Positions 16,147 to 23,674 of a stretch of DNA of 64,000 nt are shown here, piece after piece. The notes under the pieces were generated by a model. It saw only the letters and a program-made list of their open reading frames with translations, ran no database searches and was not told the origin of the DNA. Each line of letters begins with the position of its first letter. Position 1 is the stretch's first letter. Source of the stretch: Bacteroidota bacterium (GTDB lineage Bacteria > Bacteroidota > Bacteroidia > Chitinophagales > Chitinophagaceae); contig JADJJH010000003.1 of NCBI GenBank assembly GCA_016706595.1, positions 62,001 through 126,000 of the forward strand, given 5' to 3'. Made by a program: the position numbers and the translations under genes.

Positions 16147-17652
16147 ATGGCAAATTCAGGAAAAATTAAACAAATTATTGGTGCGGTAGTAGACGTACAT
16201 TTCCCCGGCGAAGCTAAATTACCGGAAATACTGAACGCTCTTGAAATTAAAAGAGAAAACAATGTGCCTTTGGTACTTGAAGTTCAACAACATTTAGGTG
16301 AAGACAGTGTACGTACCATTGCTATGGACGGAACTGAAGGTTTAGTTCGAGGAATGGAAGTGGTTGATACGGGCGTTCCTATCGCCATGCCTGTTGGTGA
16401 TGCCATTAAAGGTCGTTTATTTAATGTAACCGGCGATGCGATTGATGGTTTACCTCAGCCTTCAAAAGCTAATGGTCGACCGATTCACGCAAATCCTCCT
16501 GCCTTTGAAAACTTAAGTACTGCCTCTGAAATTCTTTTCACCGGTATTAAGGTAATTGATTTGATTGAGCCTTATGCTAAAGGGGGTAAAATTGGATTGT
16601 TTGGAGGTGCAGGTGTTGGTAAAACCGTATTGATTCAAGAATTGATTAATAATATCGCGAAAGCCTATAGTGGTGTTTCGGTTTTTGCCGGTGTAGGTGA
16701 GCGTACTCGTGAAGGAAATGATTTGATGCGTGAGATGATTGAAGCAGGTATCATGAATTATGGTGAAGCTTTTAAACATAGTATGGAAGAAGGTGGATGG
16801 GATTTGGATAAAGTAGATATGGAAGGTTTGAAAGATAGTAAAGCAACCTTTGTATTCGGACAAATGAACGAACCTCCTGGAGCTCGTGCGCGTGTTGCCT
16901 TAAGTGGATTAACCGTAGCCGAATATTATCGTGATGGTGATGGCACAGGTAAAGGTCGTGATATCCTTTTCTTCGTAGATAATATCTTCCGTTTCACCCA
17001 AGCAGGTTCTGAGGTATCGGCTTTATTAGGTCGTATGCCATCGGCGGTGGGTTATCAACCAACGCTTGCTACCGAAATGGGATTGATGCAAGAGCGTATT
17101 ACTTCAACAAAAAATGGCTCTATCACTTCGGTGCAGGCGGTATATGTACCAGCGGATGATCTAACCGATCCGGCGCCGGCTACTACTTTCGCCCACTTAG
17201 ATGCCACTACGGTATTGAGTCGTAAGATTGCCGATTTAGGAATTTATCCTGCGGTGGATCCTTTAGATTCAACTTCTCGTATCTTAACCCCGGCTATTGT
17301 TGGTGATGAGCATTATACTTGCGCTAATAAAGTGAAATTGATTTTACAACGTTATAAAGAATTACAAGATATCATCGCGATTTTGGGTATGGATGAATTA
17401 AGTGAAGATGATAGAATGACGGTGGCTCGTGCACGTAAAGTACAGCGTTTCCTTTCACAACCTTTCCATGTGGCCGAGCAATTTACCGGTTTAAAAGGTG
17501 TATTGGTTCCTATCGAAGAAACCATCCGTGGATTTAATATGATTATGGATGGTGAAGTTGATGAGTATCCGGAAGCAGCCTTTAACCTAGTAGGTAGTAT
17601 CGACGATGCTATTTTGAAAGGTAAAAAAATGATGGAAGCAGCGAAGAATTAA
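16147..17652 (+). CDS. atpD: F1F0 ATP synthase subunit beta
   Basis: 501 aa, catalytic beta subunit of F1. Walker A is GLFGGAGVGKT, followed by the catalytic-site GERTREGNDL; Walker B is ILFFVDNIFRFTQAG, then ALLGRMPSAVGYQPTL and the C-terminal helical domain with GMDELSEDDR. Length is normal for the family in Bacteroidota. It forms a two-gene unit with atpC, separated by a 150-bp spacer with a large inverted repeat. The other ATP synthase genes are not here, which is common in Bacteroidota, where atpDC is apart from the F0/alpha cluster. Confidence 0.98.
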   Translation: MANSGKIKQIIGAVVDVHFPGEAKLPEILNALEIKRENNVPLVLEVQQHLGEDSVRTIAMDGTEGLVRGMEVVDTGVPIAMPVGDAIKGRLFNVTGDAIDGLPQPSKANGRPIHANPPAFENLSTASEILFTGIKVIDLIEPYAKGGKIGLFGGAGVGKTVLIQELINNIAKAYSGVSVFAGVGERTREGNDLMREMIEAGIMNYGEAFKHSMEEGGWDLDKVDMEGLKDSKATFVFGQMNEPPGARARVALSGLTVAEYYRDGDGTGKGRDILFFVDNIFRFTQAGSEVSALLGRMPSAVGYQPTLATEMGLMQERITSTKNGSITSVQAVYVPADDLTDPAPATTFAHLDATTVLSRKIADLGIYPAVDPLDSTSRILTPAIVGDEHYTCANKVKLILQRYKELQDIIAILGMDELSEDDRMTVARARKVQRFLSQPFHVAEQFTGLKGVLVPIEETIRGFNMIMDGEVDEYPEAAFNLVGSIDDAILKGKKMMEAAKN

Positions 17653-17663
17653 TTCATTGATAA

Positions 17664-17783
17664 GATGATGTGATAATATGCTAATGTGATAATTGGGATT
17701 ATCGTTATTAACAAAGAGAATATTATTACAGTATAGCATTAGCACATTATCGAATTATCACATTAGCATATTATCAAATCATC
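17664..17783. repeat. long inverted repeat between atpD and atpC
   Basis: A 31-nt arm (17664-17694) is complementary at 30 of 31 positions to 17753-17783, with a 58-nt loop. Both arms are built from the short unit ATCACATTAGCA/ATTATC, which also recurs just outside (CACATTAGCACATTA). This AT-rich repeat type is widespread in Bacteroidota intergenic DNA. Inside the atp transcript it should fold into a stable stem that could set the atpD:atpC ratio. Confidence 0.8.
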
Positions 17784-17802
17784 ACATTAGCACATTAAAG
17801 AC

Positions 17803-18057
17803 ATGCATTTAGACATACTCACTCCCGAAAGAAAAATTTTTAATGGCGACGTATACGGTGTTTTATTGCCGGGCGTGTCAGGGTATTTTGAATTGCTTGA
17901 TAATCATGCACCCATAGTTGCGGCATTAGGCAAAGGCCAATTGAAAATTTTGAAGGATAAAAACAATACCGAAGTGTATAAAATTGAAGGTGGATTTGTT
18001 GAAATGAATAGCAATAAAACCATCGTCTTAATTGAAGGCGCTGAAACGGTAATGTAA
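17803..18057 (+). CDS. atpC: F1F0 ATP synthase subunit epsilon
   Basis: 84 aa with the N-terminal beta-sandwich of epsilon (MHLDILTPERKIFNGDVYGV, LLPGVSGYFELLDNHAPIVAAL). The C-terminal two-helix domain that inhibits ATPase activity in many bacteria is absent, as is usual for the short Bacteroidota form; the protein ends ...NKTIVLIEGAETVM. It links the rotor stalk (gamma/c-ring) to F1. Confidence 0.95.
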   Translation: MHLDILTPERKIFNGDVYGVLLPGVSGYFELLDNHAPIVAALGKGQLKILKDKNNTEVYKIEGGFVEMNSNKTIVLIEGAETVM

Positions 18058-18179
18058 TTCTAACGTTTTTTTTGCATAAGTTTTTGGGTGGCAAACACGC
18101 TATTCGCTATTACTCACTCTTCGTTTATATTAATTTAGTTCAGACCATTTTTCTTGGACAGGGTCCTGGCTATCTACTG

Positions 18180-18195
18180 TCCCGAAGATTCGGGA
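18180..18195. repeat. short palindrome TCCCGAA-GA-TTCGGGA
   Basis: Seven-bp perfect arms with a 2-nt loop, inside a 175-bp gap after atpC that also carries remnants of scattered Bacteroidota intergenic repeats. No credible gene lies in the gap. Confidence 0.5.
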
Positions 18196-18233
18196 TTGCC
18201 ACAAATCCTGCTGAATTTAAATTGAGTGATCTA

Positions 18234-19157
18234 TTATTCAACAATCAATTTTTCACTGAGGATAGTATCTCCACTTTCATATTTCAATACATAATTACCA
18301 GGTTGTAATGGAATGGCCATTTGGTTTTCATGATGCAATATTTGATGTAAAACCATCCGTCCATCAAAACTATAAATGGTAATTTTTTCAGGCATGCCAA
18401 GCAAATCATGTGCACGTTTAAGGTGAAGTTGTTTTGTGTGATTTGGATTTGGGTAAAATAAAATACTTTGTGTATTGACTAATGAATTACTTGATTCGCC
18501 AATCCCAAAAAGAATATTTATATCGTCAATCATCCAACCTTCTTTATTCACACTTGTGCTACTTGAAATAAATGTAAATCGATATCTAAACGTATCAGCA
18601 TCGGCATAATAAGGATAAAACCCGCTGCTGTAATTGGCACTAAACCATTGTGAGTAATTGCAATGAAAATATTTCCAAGCGGTTGAGGTATCCTGAAAAT
18701 TGGGTTTGCCACTGCTCATCCAAGTCATGTTAAATGCGGTGTCTTGTGTCATTAAATTAATCCAATGATTTCCGGTATCGGCAAGTAATTCAACCTTTGC
18801 AAGGTCGGTTGAATCTTTATGAAGTTTATATAAAAATCCAAAATTTCCGATAACAAACGAGCCAATTCCAAAGGGGTAAGGGCGATATTGCTTTAAAACA
18901 AATACCGATGTGTCGGATGGTGGTAAAGTGTTCAGTGTATCGGTAACTAAAGCATGCACTGGCGAATTTGCACTATCAAAAATAGCTTTTGAGGGTAAGC
19001 CAATTTGCCATTTGTTGTTTGGGTAATTTTGTGTGTCAATAACCAATTTATTTTGATACATCACCGGATTTTCAAAATCAATAAAAATATACGATTGTGT
19101 CTTCGCAAGAATCGGAAAACAAACAATAAGCATAAGGAAATAAAATTTGTTGATCAT
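18234..19157 (-). CDS. secreted protein with T9SS type A sorting domain
   Basis: 307 aa. Signal peptide MINKFYFLMLIVCFPILAKTQ. The middle (residues ~22-220) looks like a beta-sandwich with a MAM/jelly-roll character (FIDFENPVMYQNKLV near the start; EGWMIDDINILFG at its end), without catalytic residues that I can identify. The last ~75 aa are a type A T9SS tail: ILFYPNPN, then ITIYSFDGRMVLHQ and LQPGNYVLKYESGDTILSEK. It should be exported by Sec, crossed to the surface by T9SS, and cleaved. Substrate or partner unknown. Confidence 0.88.
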   Translation of the reverse strand: MINKFYFLMLIVCFPILAKTQSYIFIDFENPVMYQNKLVIDTQNYPNNKWQIGLPSKAIFDSANSPVHALVTDTLNTLPPSDTSVFVLKQYRPYPFGIGSFVIGNFGFLYKLHKDSTDLAKVELLADTGNHWINLMTQDTAFNMTWMSSGKPNFQDTSTAWKYFHCNYSQWFSANYSSGFYPYYADADTFRYRFTFISSSTSVNKEGWMIDDINILFGIGESSNSLVNTQSILFYPNPNHTKQLHLKRAHDLLGMPEKITIYSFDGRMVLHQILHHENQMAIPLQPGNYVLKYESGDTILSEKLIVE

Positions 19158-19367
19158 GGTTGAAAAATTTGAAATCCAATGTAATTCCTAATTCTGAAAA
19201 TTATACTATGCTTGTACTTCAAATTACATATTCATGGTATATATCATGAACAAATCGAAAATTCGCTTACAAGATGTCAATCGGGATTCGAAATTCGGTA
19301 TTGGTGGTTCGCAAATTCTTCGACGATAAAAAATCCTACTTCGAATTTCGATTTTAGTCTTTCGTCT

Positions 19368-22300
19368 TTATTTTATAAGTTTAAAATAATCCTCAACCAT
19401 TTGTTTGTAGTAAGGCTTTAATTCGGCAGGAACTGTTTTGTAATAATCAATAACCGATTGTTTGTTTTTCAAAATGTCTTTCAATTGTTGAGGTACATCT
19501 CGAGGCATGTCTTTAGCCGCATTAGATTCTCTTTCTTCGCCTTGCTCTTGCTGACGTAATGCATCCTTAGCTTCAAGCAATCGAGTTAGAATTTCAGATT
19601 GACGACGTAATAAATCATTGCTGATCCTTCGATTTACAATGTCGGTTTCATTACGATCCATATCACTTTGAATTTTTGTGAGGTTAGGATTGCTTTTACC
19701 GTCTTTTCGTAATTGATTATTGATATCGTTTAACTGTTTACGCAAAGCAGCTTGTTGTGCAGCGATACGAGCCATTTGTTCACTTTCGCCACCACCACTC
19801 TCGCTTTCTCCTTCTTTGTCGCCGGGTTTATCACCAGGTTTATCTCCCGGCTTATCACCAGGTTTGTCGCCAGGTTTTTTTCCTTCTTTTTTTCCCATCT
19901 TATCATTCAACTGTTTCATCGCATCACCCAACTTTTGTTGTTTGGTAATTACATCACTCAATTGCATGCCCATGCCTTTACCTGATTTTTTAGAAGGCTT
20001 CATGCCTGGTTTGTTGCACGAGCCGCTTGGGTCGCCATCTTTCTTTTTCTGATTGGCTTCATCTTCCATCAATTTCTGTAACACCTCATTGAGCATCAAG
20101 GCTAAATTATTAGCACCGGTCATTACATATTGTTGATCTATACTGGCTTGTGCAATATTTCGTTGTTCAAGCCAAGTAATACCCGATTCCATATGTCGAT
20201 TAATGCCATCAATTTCTTTATTTACAGTAGATGATAACATGGTTAGTCGCTTACTTAATGCAAATAAACTATCGGCAATCATTTTGCCATCTTGCTTTAG
20301 TTTTTGTTGAGTTTTAATATGTTGTAAATACTTAGGGTCCGAAATAGAAGTAGTTTTTACATCGCCTATTAAATCTTCTTCGCTAAACGACATCCGTATC
20401 AAATTCTGTAATATCTGACGAGTTGCTTTAATATCAATTTCAATTTGTTCGGCACCACCGCCACCACCGCCTTTCATTTTGTTGGCTAGTTTTTCTAAAC
20501 TTTCTTTGGCTTTCTTTTGTGATTTAGATGCTTTGCTGCTATTACCTTCATTTAATTCATCTGAGCTTTTCTCCATATTATCTCCGGCTTCTTTCTCATC
20601 TTTTTTCATCTCGTCCATGTCCTTCTTGTTTTCCATGCTGGCATTGAGTTTCTCAAGCTCAGCAATTTCTTTTTTCAATTCGGCCATTTCTTTGTTCAAC
20701 TCATCTTGTTTCTTCTTTAGTTCTTCGGGTGTTTTGGTTTTGCTATCGGTAAGTTTATTTAAATCATCTTGTTTTTTAGCAAGTTCTTCTGCTTTCTTGC
20801 CAATATCTTCCATACGCATATCGCGTTCCAATTGCTTCATCATTTCAATCATACGATCGATATCTTTCTCCATCAAATCGTTATCCTTTTCAGCTTGCTT
20901 TAATTGATCGAAGAGTTTATCCTTATCCAGTAATTTCATCAGCTCCTCTAGTTTTTTCATCCTTTCGTTCAACTGATTATTCTTCAATTCATCCAATAGT
21001 TTTTCAACGTTTTCTTGTTTGTCTTTTACTTGTTCCGAATACTCTTTTTCATTGGCCTGTTTGTTGGTCATTTCAAATTTCTTCTTAATATTTTCTATTT
21101 GCTTTTGAACGCTTTCGTTACGCTCAAGCATCTCCTCCATTTTCTTTTTGTCTTCCCAATCTAGTTCGTTTTTATCAAGCATTTTTTCTTGAAGCTCTTT
21201 AATATCCTTATCCATTTTCTCGCTTTGCTTCGAGGTATTATTGAGGTCTTTGGTAATTTGTTCTTGGTTTTTTTCTACGATCGAATCTAGTTTTTGCAAC
21301 GTAGGTTTCTCGTACGAGAAGATTACACTCTTCGCACATTTGCTTCCATTTACCCCGTCATTATCGCAAGCACTAAAATAATAGGAAAGCTGGTCACCAG
21401 CTTGAAGTTGCAATAAACTCACATCAAAAAACTGATTGAATTGAACGGCATTACCCGGTTTGATTTGTACCGGCAGTGAACCGCTTTTTGCTAAGCCAAC
21501 AGGTGAACCTTTTTCATCGCTATGTTGAATAGTATAATGTAAGGAAACATTTCTTACGCCATAATCGTCACCGGCTTCACCTACAAAAAGTACATAGTCG
21601 CCGGTAAGCGAATCGTTGTATTGTTGCACATTAATGGAAGGATATTGATCAGGGATTACCGATACTTGGTAATGCAATGAATCTTTTTTAGTGATATGCT
21701 TGTTCGAAATAATAATGGCATAATTTGTATCACGCATAAACTTATGTGCATAAAAGAAATTATTTCCTTGATTACCCATCGATTGTGGATTTCTTCCACC
21801 TAAAGCAAATTCAATTTGATCGGTGTTTTCGGTATTAAAAACCCACGAAAGTGTAGTGCCTTGCGGTGCGATAATATCACCAATATTATCGAGCATCTCA
21901 TCTTTACGGCCTGTGTATTCGGGATAATCTACAGATACTTTAAATTGTTTGATGACAGGTTTTGGTAACACTTTCAAGGCATAGGTTTCACTGCTAAATC
22001 CTGCGGCAGCAAAATCAAATTTTACATCTTTTGAAACTTTATAAAACGTATGTGAAAAATTGCCATCGCTATCTTTTTGTGCCGATACTTCTTGTCCATT
22101 ATAATGTATCATCACATTATCTGGTATCGATTTTCCTTCAATTTTAAGCTTCACTTCAATATCATCAAATTGAGGTACGTTGAGCTGCTTGTTTAAAAGT
22201 AAAAATTTAAATGGCGCTTTCGGAATAAATTTTTCGGATGGAGATAATAAACGTTGTGCCGAATCTTTCAACACATCGGGTGCCGAAAATAAAATGGCAA

Positions 22301-22799
22301 CAACGGCTATTAAAGGAATGGCTAAATAAGGGAGAAATTTTTTATTGCGGGCTATGTCTATCGCCGATTGAAAAGGTACTACCGAAAGTTCTCCGGTTTT
22401 TTGGTCAATACTAGCTTCAATTAACTCACGACTGGTTGTATCATTAATTCGTTGTTTGAGTTGTAATACATTCAGTAATTTATCTTGTACATTCGGAAAG
22501 TGAGTGCCAATAATAGCTGCTGCGGTTTCATGAGAGATGACCTTACCTAATTTTTGCATTTGCAGCAATGGCAGAATAATGAGTTGTACCAAGGCAAATC
22601 CACCCACGCCTACAAATCCACCCAATAATGAATAGCGTAACCACGAAGGGAAATAGAAATAGTATTCGCCTACACTGGCAAAAAGATAAAATGCAAGCGA
22701 GGAGGCTAAAAAAATAAGCAAGCCACGAACCAGCTTATTTGCATAATACTTTCTAATAAAAGCATCGAGCTTAGCGATGAGAAATTGATAATTATTCAT
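19368..22799 (-). CDS. DUF4175 family membrane-anchored coiled-coil protein
   Basis: 1143 aa. Two N-terminal membrane segments (about residues 24-44 and 54-78) and a third near 155-172 (YLAIPLIAVVAILFSAPD) are followed by Ig-like beta domains facing the periplasm (residues ~190-500), then several hundred residues of charged coiled coil (KDIKELQEKMLDK, EELAKKQDDLNKL, MAELKKEIAELEKLN). A Gly stretch (MKGGGGGGAEQ) precedes a second helical region. Near residue 990 is a GDKP-repeat linker. This order matches the Bacteroidota DUF4175 family, whose function is unknown. No ATPase motifs are visible. Confidence 0.9.
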   Translation of the reverse strand: MNNYQFLIAKLDAFIRKYYANKLVRGLLIFLASSLAFYLFASVGEYYFYFPSWLRYSLLGGFVGVGGFALVQLIILPLLQMQKLGKVISHETAAAIIGTHFPNVQDKLLNVLQLKQRINDTTSRELIEASIDQKTGELSVVPFQSAIDIARNKKFLPYLAIPLIAVVAILFSAPDVLKDSAQRLLSPSEKFIPKAPFKFLLLNKQLNVPQFDDIEVKLKIEGKSIPDNVMIHYNGQEVSAQKDSDGNFSHTFYKVSKDVKFDFAAAGFSSETYALKVLPKPVIKQFKVSVDYPEYTGRKDEMLDNIGDIIAPQGTTLSWVFNTENTDQIEFALGGRNPQSMGNQGNNFFYAHKFMRDTNYAIIISNKHITKKDSLHYQVSVIPDQYPSINVQQYNDSLTGDYVLFVGEAGDDYGVRNVSLHYTIQHSDEKGSPVGLAKSGSLPVQIKPGNAVQFNQFFDVSLLQLQAGDQLSYYFSACDNDGVNGSKCAKSVIFSYEKPTLQKLDSIVEKNQEQITKDLNNTSKQSEKMDKDIKELQEKMLDKNELDWEDKKKMEEMLERNESVQKQIENIKKKFEMTNKQANEKEYSEQVKDKQENVEKLLDELKNNQLNERMKKLEELMKLLDKDKLFDQLKQAEKDNDLMEKDIDRMIEMMKQLERDMRMEDIGKKAEELAKKQDDLNKLTDSKTKTPEELKKKQDELNKEMAELKKEIAELEKLNASMENKKDMDEMKKDEKEAGDNMEKSSDELNEGNSSKASKSQKKAKESLEKLANKMKGGGGGGAEQIEIDIKATRQILQNLIRMSFSEEDLIGDVKTTSISDPKYLQHIKTQQKLKQDGKMIADSLFALSKRLTMLSSTVNKEIDGINRHMESGITWLEQRNIAQASIDQQYVMTGANNLALMLNEVLQKLMEDEANQKKKDGDPSGSCNKPGMKPSKKSGKGMGMQLSDVITKQQKLGDAMKQLNDKMGKKEGKKPGDKPGDKPGDKPGDKPGDKEGESESGGGESEQMARIAAQQAALRKQLNDINNQLRKDGKSNPNLTKIQSDMDRNETDIVNRRISNDLLRRQSEILTRLLEAKDALRQQEQGEERESNAAKDMPRDVPQQLKDILKNKQSVIDYYKTVPAELKPYYKQMVEDYFKLIK
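19812..19880 (-). repeat. 12-bp in-gene repeat encoding GDKP
   Basis: Consecutive GGN-GAY-AAR-CCN units encode (GDKP)x4 plus GDKE within the DUF4175 protein, forming a flexible charged linker. Synonymous differences (CCGGG/CCAGG) show it is not a fresh expansion. Confidence 0.85.
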
Positions 22800-22936
22800 T
22801 TCGTACGCAATTTAGCGTATCAAAGGCGGTTTAGCTTTTTTTGTTTTTAAAATTTTGTGAAAGAAATACCAATTTAATCCTCAATGGTTGGTCGTTTTTA
22901 GGAAGATGATAAATCAATAGGAGTTTGGTTTATGTA

Positions 22937-23515
22937 TTAATCAATAAAATGCCAATTCTCAATATCTGAGGCTTTTGTTGCAGGCATTTCAAAATAACCT
23001 CTCCATAGGCGTGGCGCTGCGAATCCCATCGTAATATGGTTGATTTTTAAATCTAAAGAAATAAAATTTCTGAGTTGACGAGATAAGGTTAAGGCCCTAT
23101 CAAAACTATCTAATCCAGCTATAAGTTTCAAATCATTAGCAAACAAAATATTTTTCCTTTTGGCTTCTAATCTAATTACACTATAATTTTCGTTCTCTCG
23201 AAAGCTTAAAAATATTAAATCTTCATACTTGAACAATGTTTTATTGATGATTACACCTTCAAGCGATTTGACCATTACTATATCAAAAAAATTTGCAGGA
23301 AGTTTTAGGAATTCTTTGAAAGTAAAAATGAGAGAAAATAGGATGGCCAATAGAATCAAAGGGTTTACTAATTCTGTATAAAAGCTTACAAATAAAAAGA
23401 TCATTATCATGAATATTTTAAGTAGAAAAAGTAATTTCTGCAATATGTTATAGCCTTTTATTGTAAGGATGTTATCGTGGAAAATTAAAATAGGAACTGA
23501 CTGGTTTGCATTCAT
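22937..23515 (-). CDS. uncharacterised two-TM membrane protein
   Basis: 192 aa from ATG 23515-23513. Two adjacent hydrophobic segments lie near residues 30-48 (FLLKIFMIMIFLFVSFYTEL) and 51-70 (PLILLAILFSLIFTF), followed by a soluble ~110-residue tail resembling a PH-like/bPH membrane-associated fold (VMVKSLEGVIINKTLFKYED, FLSFRENENYSVIRLEAKRK). No enzyme motif is visible. A TAAATTTG box lies 6 nt before the ATG. It is transcribed divergently from the SprB-like gene. Confidence 0.65.
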   Translation of the reverse strand: MNANQSVPILIFHDNILTIKGYNILQKLLFLLKIFMIMIFLFVSFYTELVNPLILLAILFSLIFTFKEFLKLPANFFDIVMVKSLEGVIINKTLFKYEDLIFLSFRENENYSVIRLEAKRKNILFANDLKLIAGLDSFDRALTLSRQLRNFISLDLKINHITMGFAAPRLWRGYFEMPATKASDIENWHFID

Positions 23516-23521
23516 TTGTAT

Positions 23522-23529
23522 CAAATTTA
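23522..23529 (-). promoter_or_regulatory. -7 box TAAATTTG, 6 nt from the start
   Basis: On the minus strand TAAATTTG ends 6 nt before ATG 23515, with a CTTG about 20 nt upstream as a possible -33. A transcript starting at the normal distance would be nearly leaderless. Confidence 0.5.
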
Positions 23530-23660
23530 TTCAATAGGGCGCAATTCTTCAAGAGAAATTGAACCTAGATCTCCATTTTCATTTACCTCGCTATTTACCT
23601 ACTTAATAGAAATTTATTGTGTGAGACTCTCAAGCTTGTCGTTACAAGAGTTAATTAAAC

Positions 23661-23668
23661 TAACTTTG
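23661..23668 (+). promoter_or_regulatory. -7 box TAACTTTG, 6 nt from the start
   Basis: TAACTTTG ends 6 nt before ATG 23675. No good -33 element at 19 nt. It supports the start at 23675 over the in-frame codon at 23516. Confidence 0.45.
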
Positions 23669-23674
23669 AATTCT

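Noticed and set aside
17655..17800. Possible CRISPR array (repeated CACATTAGCA units)
   Set aside because: Units are irregular, AT-rich, directly and inversely repeated, without unique spacers or cas genes.
18072..18308. Open frame of 78 codons after atpC
   Set aside because: It runs through intergenic repeat remnants (GGTCCTGGCTATC, TCCCGAA palindrome) and into the antisense of the T9SS protein; no coding character.
19720..20052. Ser/Leu/Pro-rich frames opposite the GDKP repeat of the DUF4175 gene
   Set aside because: Pure reverse translation of a repeat (PGLSPGLSPG); not a gene.
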